Assembly: GCA_016839545.1 (NCBI GenBank)
Contig: JAEOUB010000163.1
Location: 1-7,062 of the forward strand
Direction: 5' to 3'
From: Candidatus Kariarchaeota archaeon
GTDB lineage: Archaea; Asgardarchaeota; Heimdallarchaeia; Heimdallarchaeales; Kariarchaeaceae
Length of the DNA: 7,062 bases
This document shows, piece after piece, positions 1 to 6,595 of the stretch. Made by a program: the position numbers and the translations under genes. How positions within the stretch are numbered: the stretch's first letter is position 1; the number at the start of each line of letters is the position of its first letter. The notes under the pieces are model-generated. The model was not told the origin of the DNA and did not search any database. It worked only from the letters and a program-made list of their open reading frames with translations.

Positions 1-2189
1 GATCACACCGTGGTGAATTCTCAAGATGGCACTTAGATGTGGGGAATCATATATATGATCCCAATGTTGATGCCAACCAATTCTCTGTATTTGTTGATAC
101 TGGATCAACTACTGATGCATGGGTGATGAACTCAAAAAGTCCTGGTCCAATGGGTTGGGATCAATTGCCATTTAATCCAGGAACGTACCATGCACTCTAT
201 CCAAGAGCTTGGTATGAGTATGAATTTGATGGTATGCCACTTCAGATGGTACAGGAACAGTTTTCTCCAATAATTCCTAATAATTATCAGGAAACCTCAT
301 ATCCTGTGGGCGTATTTGAATGGGACATATACAATCCAACGGATAGCGAAATCTCAGCCAGTGTCATGTTTTCTTGGCAAAACACGCTATTTGGTGGTGA
401 AGATCCTTTACTACATAATCAAGTGGAGGAGACTGATGATTTTGTAACGTTAACTCTCACAAGGGACGCTGATTTCTCAGGTAAGGAGTATGATGGTGAA
501 TTTGCTATCTCTGCTCCAAAAAATGAAAGTTATGAAATAACATATGTTTCAACTTTTGAAGTCAACAATGCAGATCCACTATGGCAAGATTTCTCAGATG
601 ACGGTAAGCTTACCAACACTCAAATTGATAGAAATGCAGGAGAAACCAATATCGCAGGCGCTCTTGCGGTAAGTTTTACAATTGCTCCAGGCGAAGCTAT
701 TCAAGTACCGTTTTCACTCGCTTGGGATATGCCCGTAGTGAGTTTTGGAACCTTAGAGACGAAGTTTAAGGACGTTCATGCCTTCGATGGAGGAAGAACC
801 GACTGGTACAAGTATTATACCAATTTCTATGGTCAATCTGGTAGGGATGCGCAATCAATCTCCATTGATGCTCTTGGAAATTACAGTGATTGGAGAGAAC
901 AAATTATTGATTGGCAACAACCGATTCTTGATGACCCAGATCGTCCTGATTGGTACAAAGCTGCTCTGTTCAATGAATTATACTACTTGGTTGACGGAGG
1001 TAGTTTCTGGTCAGATGCCCTTGTGGAAGGACAGGATATTGAATTTGAGCATCCTCTAACAACGCGGGATATGGGCTATTTTGGTTATCTGGAAACGTAT
1101 GATTACCGGATGTACAATACCTTTGATGTGCATTTCTACGTCCCCGTTCTGACAATGTTGTGGCCGAAACTTCAGAAAACACTGGTACAAGATTTTATTG
1201 AAACAGTCTTCTGGAATGATACTTCTATTCGAGGTTTATACTATGTTGGTGGTCCTACAACTCAGGAGACCAAACCTTATGGTGCAGTACCGCATGATGT
1301 TGGTGATCCCCGTCTTGGAAATCCATGGGTTGTACCTAATGCCTATCAATACCAAGATAGTAACAGATGGCTGGATCTGAACGCCAAGCTGGTAATGCAA
1401 ATCTATCGAGATTATATTTTGACAGGAGATGATGAGCAGGTGATGGATGATGTCACATGGGAGGCAATCTATGTCAGTCTGGAATACCTGAGTCAATTTG
1501 ATACAGACAATAATGGACTACCAAACCATGGTGGATGGCCTGATCAAACCTATGATACTTTACCCATGACGAATGAGTCTGCGTATACGTCTTCACTTAT
1601 GATCTCAGCACTTGAAGCAACAAAAGCAATTGCTCAGTTACGTGGTGACAGTGCAAATGTGACCTACTACGATGATTGGATTACTCTTGCTAAACAGACA
1701 AGAGAGAGCCTATTATGGAATGGCGAGTACTACAAATTTGATCACAATGGTCCAATTGATAATGCAATTATGTCAGATCAATTAGCAGGGCAATGGTACG
1801 CATACCAGTCAGAACTGCCAGCAATCGCACCTGAAGCCAATATTCAGTCTGCATTGAAAAAAGTATATGATTTCAATGTAATGCAATTTGGAGAGGGTGT
1901 AATGGGAGCCGTTAATGTAATGAACCCCGATGGTACAGTTCCAGAACTCTATGAGCAGAGTAAAGAAGTTTGGACAGGTACCACCTACGGTTTAGCGGCT
2001 ACTATGTATTTTGCCGGACTCATTGAGGAGGCATTCAACACTGCTTATGGTGTCTACCATGTAACATACGATCGAGGGTATTGGTTCAGAACACCTGAAG
2101 CCTGGGTCGAAAACGGTGACTTTAGAGCAAGCATGTACATGCGACCCCTGGCAATTTGGGGTCTTGAGTACGCCATCTCCACATCATAA
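1..2189 (+). CDS. GH116 family beta-glycosidase (GBA2/SSO1353-like), 5' partial
   Basis: This is a retaining beta-glucosidase-type enzyme, expected to hydrolyse beta-linked glucosides or related glycosides. The frame is open from the codon at base 3 and gives 728 residues to the TAA at 2187. The residues before the GTG at 39 read RGEFSRWHLDVGNH, which matches the family N-terminal RGxFxRW...PG signature, so that GTG is internal and the gene begins upstream of the window. Numbering from base 3: an N-terminal beta-sandwich domain spans about residues 1-270, and an (alpha/alpha)6 catalytic domain about 295-728. The catalytic nucleophile is Glu325 in NELYYLVDGG. The acid/base is Asp518, the last residue of PDQTYD. 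Sugar-binding residues include His431 in VPHD, Glu699 in PEAW and Arg708. These assignments follow characterised GH116 enzymes such as TxGH116. The stretch after PDQTYD is divergent. Signal peptide status is unknown because the N-terminus is missing. It is convergent with the next gene. Confidence 0.93.
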   Translation, partial: SHRGEFSRWHLDVGNHIYDPNVDANQFSVFVDTGSTTDAWVMNSKSPGPMGWDQLPFNPGTYHALYPRAWYEYEFDGMPLQMVQEQFSPIIPNNYQETSYPVGVFEWDIYNPTDSEISASVMFSWQNTLFGGEDPLLHNQVEETDDFVTLTLTRDADFSGKEYDGEFAISAPKNESYEITYVSTFEVNNADPLWQDFSDDGKLTNTQIDRNAGETNIAGALAVSFTIAPGEAIQVPFSLAWDMPVVSFGTLETKFKDVHAFDGGRTDWYKYYTNFYGQSGRDAQSISIDALGNYSDWREQIIDWQQPILDDPDRPDWYKAALFNELYYLVDGGSFWSDALVEGQDIEFEHPLTTRDMGYFGYLETYDYRMYNTFDVHFYVPVLTMLWPKLQKTLVQDFIETVFWNDTSIRGLYYVGGPTTQETKPYGAVPHDVGDPRLGNPWVVPNAYQYQDSNRWLDLNAKLVMQIYRDYILTGDDEQVMDDVTWEAIYVSLEYLSQFDTDNNGLPNHGGWPDQTYDTLPMTNESAYTSSLMISALEATKAIAQLRGDSANVTYYDDWITLAKQTRESLLWNGEYYKFDHNGPIDNAIMSDQLAGQWYAYQSELPAIAPEANIQSALKKVYDFNVMQFGEGVMGAVNVMNPDGTVPELYEQSKEVWTGTTYGLAATMYFAGLIEEAFNTAYGVYHVTYDRGYWFRTPEAWVENGDFRASMYMRPLAIWGLEYAISTS

Positions 2190-2255
2190 TCCGGATGTCG
2201 TACATGCTCTATTGTCAGAATTTATGCTTCTCCTGCGGAATATTCTCTCTATAAT

Positions 2256-2276
2256 CTAGAATGATCTCTAGTTTTT
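2256..2276 (+). terminator. Hairpin plus T-tract terminator after the GH116 gene
   Basis: CTAGA (2256-2260) and TCTAG (2267-2271) form a 5-bp stem around a 6-base loop, followed directly by five T residues (2272-2276). It lies 67 bases past the GH116 stop. Archaeal RNA polymerase terminates at T-tracts with or without a hairpin, so this is a reasonable 3' end for that transcript. The stem is short and AT-rich, which limits confidence. Confidence 0.45.
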
Positions 2277-2308
2277 GTGTTGAACTTCGAATTACCTAGA
2301 CGATCCAC

Positions 2309-2323
2309 GAAAAATATTTATAG
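2309..2323 (+). promoter_or_regulatory. Orphan archaeal TATA-like box in the gap
   Basis: GAAAAATATTTATAG resembles an A-rich BRE followed by a TATA box, with TTTATA at 2317-2322. A start about 25 bases downstream would fall near 2345, just before the run of hairpins. No credible coding region follows on this strand. AT-rich intergenic DNA often contains such boxes by chance. Confidence 0.3.
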
Positions 2324-2668
2324 AATATCGCCAATACCAACTCGTTCAGTAGATGCAAATTACTGGATGGGTGGTTAGTTGTCGATTCAACAGAACCTTA
2401 GTGGAACCTCCGGTTTCACGTGTCAAGAACATCAACTCCTCGACAATGGGGAATTGAGGTGGGAACGATCGGATGTGCCCGATCTACTATGTGATTTTTC
2501 ACAGTGGCTAATTGTCATACCTCGTACGAGGGCTCATACAAAATGCGGGTACTTACGTTCGGCAGATTACCGATATCTACCCCATCGCTCCGGATTGCTC
2601 TCACCTGGTAACAATGTATGGCGTGGGACAAGATTGATTGTCTCTACGTCTGTGAAGCGAAAAGGAGT

Positions 2669-3412
2669 TCAGTAGAGATTGATGCCGAGAAAGAGTGTCA
2701 AAAATGCAATAGTGTTCATCATGCCGTGAACCACGATTGAATACCACAATATCCTGTTGAATTTCAAAAATATTACACCAAGGAACAGACCTGCAATAGT
2801 TGTGAAAGCAATTCCTGTGACCCCCTGATTGTAGTGGATCAGACCAAAGAGGAAACTGCTGATTAGGAGTCCTGCGAGGACCCCACGTTTGGAATTATCT
2901 GCAAGAGAGGCAATCTGTTGAAGGACAAACCCCCTCCATATCACCTCCTCACCAAGACCTGCAGACAGCCAGGCGACTACAGGAATGTAGAAGAGAAGGT
3001 ATCCAATATTCCCTTCGAGCTCTGCATACTGGGAATAGTCAGGCAGAGGTACACCAAGGAAATAGAAGAAGTAGGTGTTGACATAGGCAATCAACTGAAG
3101 CAAGATCGCAATTCCTACACCAATGACAATTAGCCGTGTCCAACTGTCAGGTCGTCGCAACCCCAGCTGTGTCAGTGAACCACCTCTGGCCTTCACGATT
3201 GCAAAAACCGTCAGCATAGCCATGGGTACACCAAGAATATGTAACATCTCCGTCTCTATCTCTGCCATGAGATCAAGATATATCATGAGGTCAAGGATGC
3301 CACCAATCTGATCCACTGCCAGTACCAATATTATGGTCAGAACGGTAATTGTAGGACTGGAGCTTATTTCCATCGTCTCAGGTTTCACTGTGCTTGTCTC
3401 GGTGTACGTCAT
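2669..3412 (-). CDS. CPBP family intramembrane glutamic endopeptidase (Rce1/Abi type)
   Basis: This is a 247-residue polytopic membrane protein of the CPBP family, which cleaves peptide bonds within or near the membrane. All three motifs are present: EEVIWR at residues 155-160 (EExxxR, with the catalytic Glu), F189-x3-H193, and H229-x3-N233. About seven hydrophobic segments are visible, near residues 22-42, 57-74, 92-117, 134-153, 176-193, 198-216 and 221-244. The N-terminus is short, Thr/Ser-rich and polar, with no signal peptide. The ATG at 3412 has no Shine-Dalgarno sequence, but a TATA-like element lies about 28 bases upstream, which suggests a leaderless mRNA. It is convergent with the GH116 gene and divergent from the amidase. 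The family includes eukaryotic CAAX prenyl proteases and bacterial bacteriocin-related proteases. The substrate cannot be deduced here. Confidence 0.92.
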   Translation of the reverse strand: MTYTETSTVKPETMEISSSPTITVLTIILVLAVDQIGGILDLMIYLDLMAEIETEMLHILGVPMAMLTVFAIVKARGGSLTQLGLRRPDSWTRLIVIGVGIAILLQLIAYVNTYFFYFLGVPLPDYSQYAELEGNIGYLLFYIPVVAWLSAGLGEEVIWRGFVLQQIASLADNSKRGVLAGLLISSFLFGLIHYNQGVTGIAFTTIAGLFLGVIFLKFNRILWYSIVVHGMMNTIAFLTLFLGINLY

Positions 3413-3436
3413 TCGAAATTACTATATTTATTATAG

Positions 3437-3443
3437 TTTTAAA
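3437..3443 (-). promoter_or_regulatory. TATA-like box for the CPBP gene
   Basis: Read on the minus strand, this is TTTAAAA, followed by further AT-rich sequence. Its centre is about 28 bases before the ATG at 3412, which is the spacing expected for a leaderless archaeal transcript. The next 15 bases (TATAATAAATATA) offer alternative boxes, so the exact element is uncertain. Confidence 0.4.
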
Positions 3444-3479
3444 CCAATGGTAGAATTTAATCAGAAAAAGATATGGTTT
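3441..3479. repeat. Inverted repeat in the divergent promoter region
   Basis: AAACCA (3441-3446) and TGGTTT (3474-3479) are perfect inverted half-sites. Their centres are 33 bases apart, close to three helical turns. The left half overlaps the TATA-like box of the minus-strand gene. This arrangement could be an operator acting on one or both divergent genes, but 6-base half-sites can occur by chance. Confidence 0.25.
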
Positions 3480-3565
3480 CTTCTGTTTCCTGTCAAATGA
3501 AATCTAGGGGCTAAGGGATGAAAGAGGTTGGGAATCGACCTAGAAATATCTCAACGACAAAGAAA

Positions 3566-3572
3566 CTAAATA
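3566..3572 (+). promoter_or_regulatory. TATA-like box for the amidase gene
   Basis: CTAAATA, preceded by the A-rich AAGAAA, is centred about 25 bases before the ATG at 3594. The spacing suits a leaderless transcript starting at that ATG and argues against the GTG at 3573, which would overlap the box. The match to a TATA consensus is weak. Confidence 0.35.
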
Positions 3573-3593
3573 GTGTTGGTAAAACTGCAAGCA

Positions 3594-5090
3594 ATGAAAG
3601 AGTACTCCATCACCGAGATCCACCGATTGATGGAACAGGGAGGATTAACTGCAGTTGCTTTGGTGCAGGAATTCCTGGATCGAATTGATGCTGTTGATCG
3701 AACTGGACCTGCTATCAATTCTGTGATTGAGGTCAATCCTGATGCTCTGGCTATAGCTGAGGAACTGGATCGATATTTCGTGGACAATGGAAAGAAAGGG
3801 CTCCTGCATGGTATACCTATCCTGCTGAAGGACAATATTGATACTGCGGATAAGATGGCAACAACCGCAGGTTCACTGGCGATTGAGAAATATGGGGGGC
3901 AAGTGAAAGAGGATGCACATGTGGTGAAGCGACTGCGTGATGCCGGTGCTATCATTCTGGGCAAGACCAACCTGTCGGAGATGGCCAATTTCCGGGGTTC
4001 TCGATCCACGTCAGGTTGGAGCTCAAGAGGAGGACTCACGAAAAACCCCTATGCACTCAACCGCAATACCTCAGGTTCCAGTTCAGGGTCTGGTGCTGCA
4101 GTGGCAGCCAATTTGTGTACTGTGGCAATTGGAACAGAGACTGATGGCAGTGTGATCTCACCGTCAAATAATAATGGAATTGTGGGTATCAAGCCCTCGA
4201 TCGGGCTGGTATCTCGAGCAGGGATTATCCCCATTGCTTCATCACAGGATACCGCAGGTCCGATGACACGATCTGTGAGGGATGCTGCGATTCTGCTGGA
4301 TGTGATGGTGGGCCACGATCCCACAGATACTGTCACCGAGGCAGCGGCCACACTCACCCCTGATTACTCTGTGCAGCTTGATGACAATGCCCTGAATGGA
4401 GCACGAATAGGAGTACTGCATGACAAGTTTGGTCAGCACCAGTCTGCAGAGCCGGTATGGGAGGCTACGAAAGCGATACTTGAGGAGAAAGGAGCAATCC
4501 TGATGGATGTGGACATGGAGTATCCCGAGGACTGGGGAGCCAGCCGCTACAATGAGGCCCAGGAATTCACAGTACTGCTTTACGAGTACAAGCAGGGTCT
4601 CAACTACTATTTTGCCACAAGGGAGGATAGCCAGATCAATGGGATTGCTGACCTGATCAAATACAACGAGGAGCTGGCAGATCAGACCATGCCCTATTTC
4701 GGACAGGAGCATGTGATTGCTGCAGCCGAGAAGGGTGATCTGACTGATGACCAGTACATGGATGCTCAGAAGGACTATGATATCTTTCGTGAGAACCTGG
4801 GTAATTTATTCAAGGACCACAATCTTGATGCCCTGCTGGGACCATCTGGAGGACCTGCCTGGGTGACTGACCTGGTCAATGGAGACTCCTACGGCTTTTC
4901 TAGCTCTCAGCTGGCAGCAGTCTCTGGCTACTGCAATATCACTGTTCCTGCTGGCTATGCCCATGGACTGCCCATCGGCATCAGTTTTATTGGCAACCAG
5001 TTCCAGGAGAAGAGGATCATCAATCTGGCATACGCTTTTGAACGGGCAAATCCGGTCAGAGAGCCACCAGAGTTTATTCCATACCTTTAG
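3594..5090 (+). CDS. Amidase signature family hydrolase (GatA/peptide amidase-like)
   Basis: This is a 498-residue amidase-signature enzyme that hydrolyses a C-N amide bond through a Ser-cisSer-Lys triad. Counting from the ATG at 3594, the triad is Lys79 (in LLKDNID), Ser162 (in TSGSSSGSGAA) and Ser186 (in ETDGSVISPS). The 24-residue Ser-Ser spacing matches that of fatty acid amide hydrolase. The C-terminal NITVPAGYAHGLPIGISFIG block is also typical. A GTG at 3573 would add seven residues. I prefer the ATG because MKEYSITEIHRLM is a usual beginning for the family and a TATA-like box fits it. There is no signal peptide, so it is probably cytoplasmic. No GatB or GatC partner is nearby and the nucleophile loop reads ETDGS rather than DTGGS, so tRNA-dependent amidotransferase activity is unlikely. 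It precedes the AbgB-like gene by 44 bases, probably as one unit. The substrate is unknown. Confidence 0.93.
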   Translation: MKEYSITEIHRLMEQGGLTAVALVQEFLDRIDAVDRTGPAINSVIEVNPDALAIAEELDRYFVDNGKKGLLHGIPILLKDNIDTADKMATTAGSLAIEKYGGQVKEDAHVVKRLRDAGAIILGKTNLSEMANFRGSRSTSGWSSRGGLTKNPYALNRNTSGSSSGSGAAVAANLCTVAIGTETDGSVISPSNNNGIVGIKPSIGLVSRAGIIPIASSQDTAGPMTRSVRDAAILLDVMVGHDPTDTVTEAAATLTPDYSVQLDDNALNGARIGVLHDKFGQHQSAEPVWEATKAILEEKGAILMDVDMEYPEDWGASRYNEAQEFTVLLYEYKQGLNYYFATREDSQINGIADLIKYNEELADQTMPYFGQEHVIAAAEKGDLTDDQYMDAQKDYDIFRENLGNLFKDHNLDALLGPSGGPAWVTDLVNGDSYGFSSSQLAAVSGYCNITVPAGYAHGLPIGISFIGNQFQEKRIINLAYAFERANPVREPPEFIPYL

Positions 5091-5134
5091 ACGAGATACA
5101 GTAGTTTAATCAAGAGTATATCTCAGCTTGCAGT

Positions 5135-6583
5135 GTGGACGATCTTTCATCATACATCGAGAACAACCGTGACAGGTTTATTTCCCTGAGTGACAGGGTC
5201 TGGGAATATGCAGAGACACGGTTTGCAGAGCACAATTCTGTTGATCTACTGGTTTCAGCTTTTGAGGAAGAGGGATTCACAGTAGAGAGAGGCATAGGCA
5301 ATATCCCCACTGCATTTGTGGCAACGTATGGGTCGGGTGGCCCGGTGATCGCCCTGCTGGGAGAGTATGATGCACTTGCAGGTCTGAGCCAGAACCCCGT
5401 GCCCCACCGGGATGAGCGGGAGAAGACGGGCAACGGTCATGGATGTGGTCATAACCTGCTGGGTGTGGGATCTCTGGCAGCAGCCTTTGCTGTAAAGCAG
5501 GCAATTGTATCAGGAGAAGTACAGGGAACTATCCGGTTTTACGGTTGTCCTGCAGAAGAGGGAGGGGCTGGTAAGACTTTCATGGTACAGCGAGGAGTGT
5601 TTGACGATGTCGATGCTGCTATTACCTGGCATCCTGCAATGATGAATTCTGTATTCACATTCAACGTACTGGCACGATCGATGATCATCTTCAAGTTCCA
5701 GGGGATCTCCGCACATGCGGCTGCCAATCCCTTCAATGGCAGATCAGCACTGGATGCCGTGGAGCTGATGAATGTCGGTGCCAACTACCTGCGAGAACAC
5801 ATTGTTCCCGAGGCTCGTATGCACTATGTCATCACTGATGGAGGGGGCATCTCACCCAATGTGGTTCCTGCAACAGCATCATCTCTGTACTACGTTCGGG
5901 CACCGAGAACGGCAGAGGTCAAGGAAATCGAGGAACGACTGTTTGATGTGGCACGGGGAGCGGCACTGATGACAGGGACAGAGGTGGAGATTATCTTCCA
6001 CTCTGGAACATCGAACCTATTGCTCAACGAGACACTGGAGGAGAGATTGTATCACAATCTGGTCAAGGTGGGATCCATCCCATTTGACGAGTCTGATGAA
6101 AAATTTGCAGCAGAGATTGCCAACTCGTTTGTCAAAGGTGGCGGAGATATGCTGTCACAGATTACAGCTGGTATTGGCAGGGGAGTAGCACAAGAGATCA
6201 AGGAGAAAATCGGAGGCAAAGTGCTCAACGACGAGCCACTTCCCTATTTCAGGGTGAACAAAGCACTGTCGGGATCAACTGATGTGGGAGATGTCTCCTG
6301 GATAGTACCTACTGCTCAGCTGGCAACATCATGCTCTGCCCTGGGAACTGCCATGCATTCCTGGCAGCTGGTGGCACAGGGAGGTATGAGTATTGGTCAC
6401 AAGGGTATGCTACATGCTGCCAAGGTGATGGCACTGACCACAGCAGACCTGCTGAAAGACCCACAATTTCTTGCTGATGTCAAAGCCGAATTTGCAGCAA
6501 AAATTGCAGAAGATCCCTATGTATCACCACTGCCACCCAATGCACCACTCCCCACTGAGCTGGAAACACCAGATCAGCACTGA
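5135..6583 (+). CDS. abgB: AbgB-like M20D metallo-amidohydrolase
   Basis: This 482-residue M20 family enzyme is colinear with E. coli AbgB (about 480 residues), a subunit of p-aminobenzoyl-glutamate hydrolase. The family cleaves amide bonds of N-acyl or N-aroyl amino acids using two metal ions. Expected ligands are Cys104 and His106 in GHGCGHNLLG, Glu142 in PAEEGG, His166 in ITWHP and His407 in MHSW, with Glu141 as general base. GVFDDVDAAITWHP, STDVGDVSW and the HKGML segment near residue 422 are close to AbgB as I recall it. The lid/dimerisation domain spans roughly residues 183-300. The tail is Pro-rich (YVSPLPPNAPLP), as in relatives. The GTG at 5135 is the only good start after the upstream in-frame stop at 5102, and it matches the family's N-terminus. 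No Shine-Dalgarno sequence or signal peptide is visible. No abgA or abgT is present in the window, so the substrate and quaternary structure remain open. Confidence 0.93.
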   Translation: MDDLSSYIENNRDRFISLSDRVWEYAETRFAEHNSVDLLVSAFEEEGFTVERGIGNIPTAFVATYGSGGPVIALLGEYDALAGLSQNPVPHRDEREKTGNGHGCGHNLLGVGSLAAAFAVKQAIVSGEVQGTIRFYGCPAEEGGAGKTFMVQRGVFDDVDAAITWHPAMMNSVFTFNVLARSMIIFKFQGISAHAAANPFNGRSALDAVELMNVGANYLREHIVPEARMHYVITDGGGISPNVVPATASSLYYVRAPRTAEVKEIEERLFDVARGAALMTGTEVEIIFHSGTSNLLLNETLEERLYHNLVKVGSIPFDESDEKFAAEIANSFVKGGGDMLSQITAGIGRGVAQEIKEKIGGKVLNDEPLPYFRVNKALSGSTDVGDVSWIVPTAQLATSCSALGTAMHSWQLVAQGGMSIGHKGMLHAAKVMALTTADLLKDPQFLADVKAEFAAKIAEDPYVSPLPPNAPLPTELETPDQH

Positions 6584-6595
6584 AGACTGTATCAA

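Larger units (their letters stand above)
2190..2668. other. Gap without a credible protein gene; clustered small hairpins
   Basis: No recognisable gene lies in these 479 bases. The only long frame (2379-2675, plus) needs a TTG start, runs into the 3' end of the neighbouring gene, and has a Cys/Arg/Trp-rich product that resembles nothing I know. Between 2373 and 2582 there is a run of inverted repeats: GGTT-a-GTTG paired with CAAC-ag-AACC (2373-2397); GTGGAACC-TCC-GGTTTCAC, 8 bp with one G-T pair (2401-2419); CCTCGA with TTGAGG (2438-2459); GATCGG with CCGATC (2467-2484); the palindrome CCTCGTACGAGG (2520-2531); and GGGTA with TACCC (2547-2582) enclosing TCGG with CCGA. A structured RNA is possible. 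I see no hallmarks of tRNA, SRP RNA or RNase P RNA. Confidence 0.3.

Noticed and set aside
2390..2395. ACAGAA, which resembles a conserved RNase P RNA element
   Set aside because: The flanking sequence does not match the RNase P core, and the other conserved regions expected upstream are absent.
2379..2675. 98-codon open frame on the plus strand
   Set aside because: It needs a TTG start, overlaps the 3' end of the CPBP gene, and its composition and lack of recognisable motifs look like chance. All three plus frames here are partly open.
3505..3532. G-rich run that might form a quadruplex
   Set aside because: Only three runs of three or more G residues are present, which is not enough for a standard intramolecular quadruplex.
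3566..4039. 157-codon minus-strand frame opposite the amidase start
   Set aside because: It lies antisense to a clear amidase-signature gene, is Ser/Arg/Pro/Ile-rich like other antisense frames, and shows no motif.
4242..4712. 156-codon minus-strand frame inside the amidase
   Set aside because: It is antisense to conserved amidase coding sequence and its Cys/His/Ile-rich product has no family resemblance.
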